Assembly (NCBI GenBank): GCA_035760665.1
Contig: DASTSN010000071.1
Span: forward strand, 33,649 to 97,648
From: DASTSN01 sp035760665
Lineage (GTDB): Bacteria > Bacteroidota > Bacteroidia > Chitinophagales > Chitinophagaceae
Direction: 5' to 3'
DNA length: 64,000 bases
Shown here: positions 25,597 to 34,379 of the stretch, piece by piece
Layout of the letters: every line of letters begins with the position of its first letter
Numbering within the stretch: the stretch's first letter is position 1
Notes under the pieces: generated by a model
Told to the model about the DNA's origin: nothing
The model's database searches: none
Seen by the model: only the letters and a program-made list of their open reading frames with translations
Position numbers and translations under genes: made by a program

Positions 25597-27138
25597 ATGC
25601 CAACAGAAATTTTTATACAGCCATCTGCTGCCCCGGTTAAAGAAGACAACCAGCTCTTTCCTGTTTTCTTTAAGCTGAACCAATTAAAACTGCTGATTGT
25701 GGGTGGTGGTCATATCGGGTTGGAAAAACTGCAGGCTGTTCTCAATAATTCTCCGGAAACCTGCATTCATCTTGTTGGCATTACCATATGTGATGCAATT
25801 AAAATACTGTCAGAGGAATATCCCGCTATTTGTCTTTCAGAAAGAGCATACAATCCTTCGGATCTTGACGAATCAGACCTTGTAATTGTAGCTGTCAATA
25901 ATATTGAACTGGCTGCAATAATCAGGAGGGATGCGAAAGAAAGAGGCAAACTGCTGAATGTAGCAGATAAACCCGGCCTGTGTGACTTTTATCTTGGCTC
26001 AGTTGTAAAAAAGGGGAACCTGAAAATCGCCATTTCTACGAATGGCAAATCGCCAACCATTGCAAAACGCCTTAAAGAAGTGTTGAATGACATGATTCCG
26101 GCGGAAATGGACAATGTGTTAGATAATATGCAAACCATACGAAATGGAATCAATGGAAATTTTGATGATAAAGTGCGGCAGTTAAATGATCTTACAAAAG
26201 TGCTGGTAGCTAAACAGGCTACGCTGGAAGATGCCAATAAACCAGAGCAGCGCAAATGGCCACGAATTGTGAAATGGTGTTTGTTTGCCTTTTTGTTTAT
26301 GATCATCGGCCACACTATACTTTCGTTTGTACCATTCGGAAAAATTGCGGCGGGTTTCAGGGCGCTACCCAGGTATATTGATGTGACATCTTTTTCGCTG
26401 ATGGCGCTAACCGGTTTTCTTGCACAAATGGCCGATGGATCGCTGGGTATGGGCTATGGAACGATTTCTACCACCCTTTTGCTGGCATTAGGTGTTAATC
26501 CGGCCATTGTAAGCAGTCGTGTGCATTCTGCCAGGGTATTTTCTAGTGGTCTTTCCGGCTACACCCATCACAGGTTTGGCAATATTAATAAAAAACTGTT
26601 CAGAACGCTGGTGATACCCGGCGTCATCGGTGCTATATTGGGGGCGTCATTGGCTTTTTTTGCACAGCAATATTCGTCCTGGGTTCGCCTGCCACTCTCG
26701 ATTTATACATTTTATCTCGGCTTTTACATCATGCGAAAAGCGTTCAGTGCTAATAAAAAATCAGCCAAAGTGAAACGGGCGGGATGGCTTGCATCAGCAG
26801 GTGGTTTCCTGGATGCTTTTGCTGGTGGTGGCTGGGGAACGCTTGTCACCAGCACATTGTTGTCAAAAAGAAGAACGCCCCGATATGTAATTGGTTCTGT
26901 TTGCCTGGCAGAGTTTTTTGTAGTACTCACCAGCTCCATCACTTTCTTCATTTTACTCAGGAGTATTCCCATTTTTGATGTGGCAGGGCTTATAGTCGGC
27001 GGACTTATTGCAGCACCACTTGCTGCAAGGCTGGTGGGTAAGCTGCCCTTAAAAACGATGTTTATTGTTGTAGGCATGCTGGTGATCCTGACCAGCTGTT
27101 CCACACTTTGGAATGCAGTTATACAACTGTTGAAATAG
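25597..27138 (+). CDS. fusion of siroheme synthase (precorrin-2 dehydrogenase/ferrochelatase) and TSUP permease
   Basis: The 513-residue protein has two parts. Residues about 20-220 match the CysG N-terminal/Met8-type enzyme: Rossmann motif VGGGHIGLEK, the catalytic-Asp block NVADKPGLCDF, and ISTNGKSPTIAKRL. This part oxidises precorrin-2 and inserts iron to make siroheme. After a charged linker, residues about 225-512 are a multi-span TSUP (TauE/SafE) permease, with about eight hydrophobic helices and the family repeat GSLGMGYGTISTTLLLALG and DAFAGGGWGTLVTSTL. TSUP proteins move sulfite, sulfonates or similar anions. The fusion puts siroheme synthesis and anion transport on one polypeptide. 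It lies 86 nt after cobA and 19 nt before the next gene. Confidence 0.9.
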   Translation: MPTEIFIQPSAAPVKEDNQLFPVFFKLNQLKLLIVGGGHIGLEKLQAVLNNSPETCIHLVGITICDAIKILSEEYPAICLSERAYNPSDLDESDLVIVAVNNIELAAIIRRDAKERGKLLNVADKPGLCDFYLGSVVKKGNLKIAISTNGKSPTIAKRLKEVLNDMIPAEMDNVLDNMQTIRNGINGNFDDKVRQLNDLTKVLVAKQATLEDANKPEQRKWPRIVKWCLFAFLFMIIGHTILSFVPFGKIAAGFRALPRYIDVTSFSLMALTGFLAQMADGSLGMGYGTISTTLLLALGVNPAIVSSRVHSARVFSSGLSGYTHHRFGNINKKLFRTLVIPGVIGAILGASLAFFAQQYSSWVRLPLSIYTFYLGFYIMRKAFSANKKSAKVKRAGWLASAGGFLDAFAGGGWGTLVTSTLLSKRRTPRYVIGSVCLAEFFVVLTSSITFFILLRSIPIFDVAGLIVGGLIAAPLAARLVGKLPLKTMFIVVGMLVILTSCSTLWNAVIQLLK

Positions 27139-27157
27139 CCCCTCCATTTTAAAATTG

Positions 27158-27934
27158 ATGAATGAACTCCCGTTTATGTCGCTGAAATACACGAGCATAT
27201 TCACTATTATAGGATCACTGTATTTGAGTGGACATTCGCAGTCAGTAAAAAGGGTTCAACAGCAGCAACAGTGTTGGGTAGGCTATTTTTCCCAGGTGCG
27301 CTTTTCAGATAAATGGGGCGTCTGGTCAGATTTTCAACTTCGGACAAAAGAGTATTTTTTTACCGATTTTTCCGTGAGTATTATCAGGTATGGGATGATT
27401 TATTATATCAATGAACAAACAAAATTGGTTGCGGGCCATGCTATTATTCATTATTATCCTGCCGAAGTGCACGAATATGTTACCCAACCTGAGCAACGTT
27501 TGTGGCAGCTATTTCAATGGAAAAATAATTATAACGGATTTGAACTAACACAAGCTTTTCGGCTTGAGGAACGATTTCGTCGGAAAATACTGAATGATTC
27601 AATACTTGCTGATGGGCATAACTTTAATTATCGACTGCGATATAGTATCCTGGCACAGGTACCACTTAACAGAGATCTGGTAAAAGCCAAGAAGGTTTCT
27701 CTGGTTTTCAATAGTGAGGTGATGCTCAATTTCGGGAAAGAAATCGTTTATAATTATTTCGATCAGCTCCGGTCTTTTTGTGGTATCAATTATCAATTTC
27801 ATTGTCATTGGATTTTTCAAACAGGTTATATGAACGTCTTTCAACAACTTCCTGCTGGTAATCGATACAAGTCTTTACATGTTGCAAGGCTGTTTCTGTA
27901 TTATTCCCTGGATACCAGGAAGAATAAGAAATAG
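27158..27934 (+). CDS. DUF2490 domain-containing outer-membrane-type protein
   Basis: A protein of about 258 residues with a signal peptide (hydrophobic segment ending near HSQS). The rest is dominated by alternating aromatic/hydrophobic patterns suggesting a beta-barrel, for example WGVWSDFQLRTKEYF, EQRLWQLFQWKN and ELTQAFRLEERFRR. This is the DUF2490 family, whose function is unknown. Starting at ATG 27158 leaves a long lead; ATG 27176 (MSLKYTSIF) gives a cleaner signal peptide. As the last plus-strand gene of the sulfur run it could be an outer-membrane channel for the transport chain, which is inference only. Confidence 0.8.
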   Translation: MNELPFMSLKYTSIFTIIGSLYLSGHSQSVKRVQQQQQCWVGYFSQVRFSDKWGVWSDFQLRTKEYFFTDFSVSIIRYGMIYYINEQTKLVAGHAIIHYYPAEVHEYVTQPEQRLWQLFQWKNNYNGFELTQAFRLEERFRRKILNDSILADGHNFNYRLRYSILAQVPLNRDLVKAKKVSLVFNSEVMLNFGKEIVYNYFDQLRSFCGINYQFHCHWIFQTGYMNVFQQLPAGNRYKSLHVARLFLYYSLDTRKNKK

Positions 27935-27978
27935 TAATACAATATTTGCGAAAGGTGTTTCCCTGATTTTGGTGGTAC

Positions 27979-28989
27979 TTAGTCCAGCCAGTTTTTCAAA
28001 TGACCTGAAATTTTTTCATGTTCCACCATAAATCCATCATGTCCATAATCTGAGTGAATTTCAACGAGGGTTGCACTGGGCATATGATCTGCCATATGTT
28101 GTTGTTCCTGTAACGGGCAAAGGATATCGTTGGTGATACCAATGAGTAAAGTCTTTTGGGAGATCGTTTTCAAAACAGATTCAATGTTTTTGCCCCGGCC
28201 GCGGGCAATATTGTGGCTATCCATCGATTTGCTAAGGTGCCAATAGCTATAGGCATTAAACCGGTTGACCAGTTTATCACCCTGGTGATTGATGTAGGAA
28301 GACGCCCTGAAATGATCCAGTTTTTGCAGGTCTGCATCTGTTTGGTTTTTTACCATAATACTATAGTTGCGGTAGAGCAGCATTGCTACAGCGCGGGCTG
28401 CTTTCAGGCCTTTGCTGCCAGCATTTGCCGATGGTTGCAGCCAGGTGCAGTCAGCTTCAATAGCCAGTCGCTGGGCAGTATGAGCTGCAATGCCCCAGGC
28501 GCTTTCAGCGGGCGAAGTGGCCAGTAAAAAAAGCCGGCTGATCACTTCTTTTTCCATTACGGCCCATTCCAGCGCCTGGTAACCACCCATACTGCCGCCA
28601 ACCAACAACCGAATTTTTTCTATACCCAGGTGCTTACGTAACAGGATATGCGCATTTACCATATCACGGATGGTCACAAACGGAAAATCGTGGTAAAAGG
28701 GTTTACCTGTTACAGGGTTGTTCTGTAAAGGCCCGGTTGTCCCATAGCAGGAACCGAGAATATTGGCACAAACAATGAAATATTTTTCGGGGTTGATAAT
28801 GGCACCGGTGCCAATCATGCCCGGCCACCATTCCACCGCGTTGGAATTGGCAGTAAGGTGATGGCATATCCACACCACATTGCTTTTGTCTGCGTTGAGT
28901 GTGCCAAACGTGTGATAAGCAATCGTAAGTTCGGGCAACGACTCCCCGCATTCCAGCGCAAATGAATGATTGTATTGAAAAAATTTCAT
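27979..28989 (-). CDS. metX: homoserine O-acetyltransferase
   Basis: A 336-residue alpha/beta-hydrolase acyltransferase that activates homoserine for methionine synthesis. Visible motifs are YHTFGTLNADKSNVVWICH, GSCYGTTGP, the nucleophile elbow GGSMGGYQALEWA, the Asp in LCPLQ region, and the His in YGHDGFMVE. The start at ATG 28989 (MKFFQYNHSF) begins the conserved domain; longer frames upstream would run into the metZ promoter region. It is divergent from metZ with 148 nt between starts, so the two can share regulation. Confidence 0.93.
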   Translation of the reverse strand: MKFFQYNHSFALECGESLPELTIAYHTFGTLNADKSNVVWICHHLTANSNAVEWWPGMIGTGAIINPEKYFIVCANILGSCYGTTGPLQNNPVTGKPFYHDFPFVTIRDMVNAHILLRKHLGIEKIRLLVGGSMGGYQALEWAVMEKEVISRLFLLATSPAESAWGIAAHTAQRLAIEADCTWLQPSANAGSKGLKAARAVAMLLYRNYSIMVKNQTDADLQKLDHFRASSYINHQGDKLVNRFNAYSYWHLSKSMDSHNIARGRGKNIESVLKTISQKTLLIGITNDILCPLQEQQHMADHMPSATLVEIHSDYGHDGFMVEHEKISGHLKNWLD

Positions 28990-29137
28990 CCCGGGTTTTA
29001 GTGCTATAAGAACGCAAAATAAAGGCTTGTCTGAATTACATTTGTAAAAAGTTTTTGCAAAGGGCCAGTCTTCTTGACAGAACAAAGATTTAATACAAAC
29101 AACTGTTGGTAGGTCAGTCAGTAATTTTAAAACTACC

Positions 29138-30313
29138 ATGTATATGCAGGAACATCCGATTACAAAAGCAATTCGCATCCAGACAGCACGCACTGCTGAA
29201 ATGGAGCACGCCACACCGTTATTTCTGACCAGCAGTTTTTGTTATGAGAATGCTGAAGAAATGCGAGCCGTGTTTGCGGATGAAAAAACAGCGAATATTT
29301 ACAGTCGTTTCAGTAATCCCAATGTGAAAGAGTTTGTCGATAAAATCGCAGCATTGGAAGGCGCCGAAACCGGTTATGCCACTGCGTCGGGCATGAGTGC
29401 GGTTTTTGCTTCGTTTATGGCTTTGTTGAAAAGTGGTGATCATTTGATTTGCTGCAATGCTATTTTCGGCAGCACACATACACTCATTTCAAAATACCTT
29501 GGCCGCTTTGGCATTGAGCATACCTATGTAAGTGCTGATAATCCTGCGGCGTGGGAAGCAGCCGTAAGGCCTACTACCAAAATGATTTTTTTGGAAACAC
29601 CTACCAATCCCGGCCTTGATATTATTGACCTGGAAGCAGCCGGGAAACTGGCAAAAAAACATGGGCTGATCCTGAACGTAGACAATTGTTTTGCCACGCC
29701 AATTGGTCAGCGGCCCATAGATTTTGGTGCCGACCTGGTTATTCATTCAGCCACCAAATGGATTGACGGTCAGGGTAGGGTATTGGGTGGTGTGGTCGTT
29801 GGGAAAGCGGCATTGATCAAAGAAATTTATGCGTTTTGCAGAAGTACGGGACCTTCTTTATCGCCGTTTAATGCCTGGATACTCAGCAAAAGCCTGGAAA
29901 CACTTGATGTAAGAATGGAGCGTCATGCGGCTAATGCCCTGCACATTGCCAAAGCTTTGGAACAACATCCTAAAATTGCACGGCTTAAATATCCCTTTTT
30001 ACCCAGCCACCCGCAATATGCCATTGCCATGAAGCAAATGAAAAATGGTGGGGGCATTGTTTGTTTTGAATTGAAAGGTGGCCTGGAAAGTGGTAAAAAA
30101 TTCCTGGATAGCCTACAGCTGCTTTCGCTCACTGCGAACCTTGGTGATACCCGCAGCATTGCTTCTCACCCGGCGAGCACAACCCATGCCAAACTAACCG
30201 AGGAAGAAAGGCGGGAAGTGAATATTACGCCGGGATTAATTCGCATTTCGGTGGGGTTGGAATATGCTGATGACATTCTCCATGATATTTTGCAGGCCCT
30301 GGAAAAATGCTAA
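29138..30313 (+). CDS. metZ: O-acyl-homoserine sulfhydrylase (Cys/Met metabolism PLP enzyme)
   Basis: A 391-residue Cys/Met-metabolism PLP enzyme. The Schiff-base Lys lies in HSATKWIDGQGR, the substrate loop is YSRFSNPNV, and TASGMSAVFA and ETPTNPGLDIIDL match the family. O-succinyl- or O-acetyl-homoserine sulfhydrylases combine sulfide with the activated homoserine to give homocysteine. The partner metX encodes the acetyltransferase, so an O-acetyl substrate is likely. Cystathionine gamma-synthase is an alternative, but the context supports direct sulfhydrylation. A second ATG is two codons in. A strong terminator follows immediately. Confidence 0.9.
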   Translation: MYMQEHPITKAIRIQTARTAEMEHATPLFLTSSFCYENAEEMRAVFADEKTANIYSRFSNPNVKEFVDKIAALEGAETGYATASGMSAVFASFMALLKSGDHLICCNAIFGSTHTLISKYLGRFGIEHTYVSADNPAAWEAAVRPTTKMIFLETPTNPGLDIIDLEAAGKLAKKHGLILNVDNCFATPIGQRPIDFGADLVIHSATKWIDGQGRVLGGVVVGKAALIKEIYAFCRSTGPSLSPFNAWILSKSLETLDVRMERHAANALHIAKALEQHPKIARLKYPFLPSHPQYAIAMKQMKNGGGIVCFELKGGLESGKKFLDSLQLLSLTANLGDTRSIASHPASTTHAKLTEEERREVNITPGLIRISVGLEYADDILHDILQALEKC

Positions 30314-30348
30314 AAAACAGGGACAGCTATGTAAACTGTCCCTGTTTT
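30314..30348. terminator. bidirectional terminator between metZ and the TapB-like gene
   Basis: A 13-bp perfect stem (AAAACAGGGACAG / CTGTCCCTGTTTT) with a 9-nt loop directly follows the metZ stop. It can terminate transcription from either side. Confidence 0.9.
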
Positions 30349-30378
30349 ACCAAATGAGATTTGTACTTACTGCCGAAG

Positions 30379-31059
30379 TTATTTAACCGAAGTAATTTCC
30401 GTTGTGCCCCATTTGCTTTGCGTTTTTACGGTTCCAAATCCGGGGGCAAACCATTCGGTAACATCGCCTTTTACGGGAAAACCAATTCCCATAACTGCAA
30501 CTTTTATATTTGATTTATAGCTGATCTTAAAACAGTTCCAGGTGCCGGCCGGAGTAGTTACTGATTCCTGTCCCTCCACTTTCCTGTCAGTGATTTTAAC
30601 TGACACTGCTGTTTTCATCCCATTGTCCTGTTTGATGTCCATATCAAAATTTCCGTCGGGTAATGCATCGCCCACTTTCATATTTGCAGGATAAGAGAGA
30701 TAAACATCCGCCGCCTGGGCTTCGGCTTTCATTTGTTGTGACTGTTCCGGGGAAATAAACATTTTCATATCCATCATCAGAATTCCGCCCACACATTTAA
30801 TATTATTTATGGCGCTGGTAACCGATTTTCCTTTTTTATCAAAAAACTCGCTTTTTACGGTGGCGGTAGTAGCGCCGCCTGCATTTTTTACATCAGATAT
30901 ATTGTATACCTGGCGGCCCTTCTGGTCGCCTTTTTTGTTGTAAATGGTCATTTCAACGGTCTTATTATTTTGGAGATAATAATAAGATTCACAGTTTTGA
31001 GCTGCCGGTTTTTGTAATACAGCCATGCCGGCCATCAGGCATACTATCCAGGGTTTCAT
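30379..31059 (-). CDS. TapB-like / DUF3108-type exported protein
   Basis: The 226-residue protein begins with a signal peptide (hydrophobic run ending AAQN). The body is a beta-rich fold resembling TapB/DUF3108 proteins: LQNNKTVEMTIYNKKGDQKGR near the start and PAGTWNCFKISYKS in the core, ending with EWFAPGFGTVKTQSKW. Proteins of this type are exported, lipid-binding-like and of unknown function. It is a single gene between the metZ terminator and tRNA-Gln on the same strand. Confidence 0.75.
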   Translation of the reverse strand: MKPWIVCLMAGMAVLQKPAAQNCESYYYLQNNKTVEMTIYNKKGDQKGRQVYNISDVKNAGGATTATVKSEFFDKKGKSVTSAINNIKCVGGILMMDMKMFISPEQSQQMKAEAQAADVYLSYPANMKVGDALPDGNFDMDIKQDNGMKTAVSVKITDRKVEGQESVTTPAGTWNCFKISYKSNIKVAVMGIGFPVKGDVTEWFAPGFGTVKTQSKWGTTEITSVK

Positions 31060-31162
31060 GGTTTAAATGGTTTTATAACGGGAAGTTACCAATTGCCCTG
31101 TACTGTGCCAATACTATTTTGTGGTAAAAAGACGGGTTGGCAGTTTGTTTTACAGGAAAAGA

Positions 31163-31187
31163 AAAACCGGGCTTTTCACCCGGTTTT
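31163..31187 (-). terminator. terminator directly after tRNA-Gln
   Basis: AAAACCGGG/CCCGGTTTT, 9-bp stem, 7-nt loop, ends with TTTTTC on the minus strand. It starts 2 nt after the tRNA 3' end and defines a monocistronic tRNA unit. Confidence 0.85.
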
Positions 31188-31188
31188 G

Positions 31189-31259
31189 TTGAGCTACTAG
31201 GATTCGAACCTAGACAGACAGAACCAAAATCTGTAGTGCTACCGTTACACCATAGCTCA
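31189..31259 (-). tRNA. tRNA-Gln(TTG)
   Basis: A 71-nt cloverleaf on the minus strand. The acceptor TGAGCTA/TAGCTCA is perfectly paired and is followed by discriminator A. The anticodon stem is ACAGA/TCTGT with loop TTTTGGT (anticodon TTG), and the T arm is CTAGG-TTCGAAT-CCTAG. No CCA is encoded. It has its own promoter and terminator. Confidence 0.95.
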
Positions 31260-31292
31260 ATCCTGTGCCAATACCTAACGGAATTGGGAGTG

Positions 31293-31323
31293 CAAAAATA
31301 GGGTGTACCTAAAAATGTTCCAA
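31293..31323 (-). promoter_or_regulatory. promoter of tRNA-Gln
   Basis: On the minus strand TTG (31323-31321) is followed after 20 nt by TATTTTTGC (31300-31292). This is a full match to the Bacteroidota TTG-N19/21-TAnnTTTG consensus, 34 nt from the mature tRNA 5' end. Confidence 0.7.
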
Positions 31324-31547
31324 AACAATTTATTACAAAAAACAGTCCTGCAGAAAACCTGCTTTTCAGGGTCTTTTAAGAATGGATATTACAGCAATAC
31401 AGGTAACAGCAAGTTTTTTGCAATCTTTTCATTATTTCTTATACAACAGTCCAGAAGTTCCGGCTGGGTCCGGCGACCGGTTTTGAGACTATTTACCAAT
31501 TATTCTTTAATTTCCCAGTTCTCTCCAACCAAAACTTTTTAACTGAA

Positions 31548-33026
31548 ATGAACATGAAGTTTCTACACACTGCTGTTTTATTTATCGCCCTACCTCTTTC
31601 GATTTTAGCGCAGAACGACTGGAAAGAATTAAAATTGTCTGTTACAAAGCACCAGCTAAAAACAGAGAGTGGTGTGATCAATTACACAGCTACCGCGGGA
31701 TATATGCCCATGAAAGATGAAAAGGATACGCTCAAAGCCAACCTGTTTTTTATTGCTTACACCAAGGATGGTGAGGCAGATCCGTCCAAAAGGCCGGTTT
31801 TGTTTTCATTTAATGGCGGACCTGGCTCCGCTTCTGTGTGGCTGCACATGGGTTTGCTCGGTCCAAAACGTGTATTGATGACCGATGAAGGTAATACTCT
31901 GCAACCGCCGTATAAATATACAGATAATGCATACAGCTGGCTGGATAAAGCCGATATTGTATTCATTGACCCGATGATGACTGGTTATACCCGGCCCGCA
32001 GGAAAATCGCAAAAAGATGAGTTTACCGGCTATGAAAATGATATCCGGTTTGTGGGCGATTTCATCCGTCTGTATCTCAGCAAATTCCAGCGCTGGAGTT
32101 CGCCAAAATTTATTGCCGGTGAAAGCTACGGAACAACAAGGGCCGCCGGCCTCTCCGGCTATCTGCAAAACCGGTACGGTGTGTATGTAAACGGTATCAT
32201 TCTTATTTCTGCTATTCTTGATTTCGGCACTGTAGAAACAGACCGCGGAAATGATTTGCCGTTTTCATTGCAACTGCCCACCTTTGCTGCCACAGCTTGG
32301 TATCATAAAAAACTGGATGCCAGGTACAACAATCTCTCTTCACTTTTGCACGAAGTCCAGCAATTTTCCCTCAATGAATACAATGCTGCCTTAATGAAAG
32401 GTGACCGGCTGACGGAAGCTGAACGAAATACAATTATTGACAAGTTGCACGATTATACCGGTTTGTCAAAAGCCTATCTTGATCAAACGAATTTGCGTTT
32501 ATACGTAGGTCGCTTTAACAAAGAATTGCTGCGCACGGAAGGTAAAACGATCGGTCGTCTTGATGCAAGAATCACGGGCTACGATTATGACAATGCCGGT
32601 GAAAGCTTTGATTACGACCCCAGTTACAATATTGCCATTTATGGTGGCTATACCGCAGCCGTCAATGATTACATTCGCCGGGAGCTGAAATATGAAAATG
32701 ATCTTCCGTATGAAATACTCACCGGGCGGGCATTTCCCTGGACACTCAGCAAGGATAAATACCTGAATGTGGCTGAAACCCTGCGGGAAGCCATGACGCA
32801 AAACCCTTACCTGAAAGTGTGGATATGTAACGGTTATTATGATATGGCGACACCTTATTTCGCTACCGATTATGTCATTCATCACATGTTCTTGCAAAAG
32901 GAATTACAGCAAAATATCAGGCTTACCTATTATGAAGCAGGACACATGATGTATATTCATAAACCCTCGCTGATCCAGTTAAAAAAAGATTATGACAGCT
33001 TTATTGAAAGTGCCATTCCAAAATAG
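31548..33026 (+). CDS. exported S10-family serine carboxypeptidase-like peptidase
   Basis: The 492-residue protein has a signal peptide (ending ILAQND). It shows the S10 peptidase pattern: substrate-carboxylate loop FNGGPGSASVWLHMG, nucleophile GESYGTTRA, an Asp near WICNGYYDMATPYFATD, and the His in YEAGHMMYIHK. It should release C-terminal residues from peptides in the periplasm. Bacterial members often have unknown specificity. It lies 5 nt before the next gene and so is co-transcribed with the Tat-exported PLP enzyme and perhaps the permease. Confidence 0.9.
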   Translation: MNMKFLHTAVLFIALPLSILAQNDWKELKLSVTKHQLKTESGVINYTATAGYMPMKDEKDTLKANLFFIAYTKDGEADPSKRPVLFSFNGGPGSASVWLHMGLLGPKRVLMTDEGNTLQPPYKYTDNAYSWLDKADIVFIDPMMTGYTRPAGKSQKDEFTGYENDIRFVGDFIRLYLSKFQRWSSPKFIAGESYGTTRAAGLSGYLQNRYGVYVNGIILISAILDFGTVETDRGNDLPFSLQLPTFAATAWYHKKLDARYNNLSSLLHEVQQFSLNEYNAALMKGDRLTEAERNTIIDKLHDYTGLSKAYLDQTNLRLYVGRFNKELLRTEGKTIGRLDARITGYDYDNAGESFDYDPSYNIAIYGGYTAAVNDYIRRELKYENDLPYEILTGRAFPWTLSKDKYLNVAETLREAMTQNPYLKVWICNGYYDMATPYFATDYVIHHMFLQKELQQNIRLTYYEAGHMMYIHKPSLIQLKKDYDSFIESAIPK

Positions 33027-33031
33027 ATCCT

Positions 33032-34330
33032 ATGAAGAACAGTAACCGCAGAACTTTTTTACAAAAAGCCGGAACCTTTACCGCGGCAACCTTTTTCATT
33101 TCCCTGGCTAAACCTGCCTGGGCAAGAAATCTTGACAAGGCGCTTCGCGATGCGGAAGGCATACCGGCAGCCGACCTGGCAAGGGAGGAAGATTTCTGGT
33201 ACTATATCCAGCAGTCGTTTACTGCCTCACCCGGAATAATCAATATGAATAACGGTGGTGTATCGCCTGCTCCCAAAACCGTGCAGGATGCCATGAAAAG
33301 ATATTATGATTACTGTAATGAAGCGCCGAGTTATTATATGTGGCGAATCCTGGATCAGGGCCGGGAGCCTTTGCGAAAAAATATCGCGAAACTGGCTGGT
33401 TGTGATCCGGAAGAAATTGCGATCAACCGCAATTCGTCGGAGGGACTCGAAACAATCATTTTCGGCTTACAATTAAAAGCGGGAGATGAGGTGGTGGCCG
33501 CCCGGCAAGACTATCCCAATATGATCAATGCCTACAAGCAGCGGGAAAAAAGAGATGGGATCAAAATGGTTTGGATAAACCTGGAGTTGCCGAGTGAAGA
33601 TGAAAATTATCTTGTCGCCCAATATGTGAATGCTTTTACACCAAGAACCAAAGTTGTGCACATTACCCATATCATTAACTGGAACGGCCAGATCTTACCA
33701 GTAAAGAAAATTGCGCAGGAGGCGCATAAGCGCGGCATCGAGGTGGTGGTTGACGGGGCTCACAGCTTTGCACATTTTCAATTTACTATTCCTGATCTTG
33801 ATTGTGATTATTTCGCCAGCAGCCTACATAAATGGCTGTATGCTCCTATCGGCAGCGGTATGCTGTATGTTAAAAAGGACAAGATCAAAACAATTTATCC
33901 GCTATTTGCCACCAGTGATGATCCGCTGAAGGAAGATATACGAAAATTTGAAAACCTCGGCACCCGGCCGTTTTTCATTGAGCAGGCGATTGGTAAAGCC
34001 ATAGAATTCCATGATATGATCGGGAGTGAACGAAAAGAGAAACGATTGCATTACCTGAAAAATTACTGGATGGAAAAAGTGAAGGCTATTCCAAAAGTCA
34101 GGCTGAATACTTCCCTGCACCCGGGATGGGGCTGTGCAATTGGGAATGTAGCCGTGGAGGGACGAAAACCCGCCGAACTGGATGCTTTTCTCTTTGATAA
34201 ATACAAAATACACACCGTTGGTATTGAGTGGGAAAACATTCACGGCGTTCGCATCACACCAAATGTTTATACAACCACCAAAAATCTTGATTTACTGGTG
34301 GAAGGTATTTCAGCATTTGTCCGGGGCTGA
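33032..34330 (+). CDS. Tat-exported class V aminotransferase-fold PLP enzyme
   Basis: This 432-residue protein has a twin-arginine signal (NRRTFLQKAG, then a hydrophobic stretch to AWARN), so it is likely exported already folded with its cofactor. The rest is a class V aminotransferase, similar to isopenicillin-N epimerase and cysteine desulfurase-like enzymes. The Schiff-base Lys lies in ASSLHKWLYAPIG, and the cofactor Asp in VVVDGAHSFAHF. NRNSSEGLETIIFGL fits the phosphate site. The reaction is unknown. It sits between a peptidase and an amino-acid permease, which suggests amino-acid or peptide processing outside the cytoplasm. Confidence 0.88.
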   Translation: MKNSNRRTFLQKAGTFTAATFFISLAKPAWARNLDKALRDAEGIPAADLAREEDFWYYIQQSFTASPGIINMNNGGVSPAPKTVQDAMKRYYDYCNEAPSYYMWRILDQGREPLRKNIAKLAGCDPEEIAINRNSSEGLETIIFGLQLKAGDEVVAARQDYPNMINAYKQREKRDGIKMVWINLELPSEDENYLVAQYVNAFTPRTKVVHITHIINWNGQILPVKKIAQEAHKRGIEVVVDGAHSFAHFQFTIPDLDCDYFASSLHKWLYAPIGSGMLYVKKDKIKTIYPLFATSDDPLKEDIRKFENLGTRPFFIEQAIGKAIEFHDMIGSERKEKRLHYLKNYWMEKVKAIPKVRLNTSLHPGWGCAIGNVAVEGRKPAELDAFLFDKYKIHTVGIEWENIHGVRITPNVYTTTKNLDLLVEGISAFVRG

Positions 34331-34379
34331 ACCAATTTTTTATTCAACTGTTTAAGACAAGCTGTAATCCAAAACTACA

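Noticed and set aside
28990..29137. SAM riboswitch between metX and metZ
   Set aside because: No recognisable SAM-I/II core or expression-platform hairpin was found in either direction.
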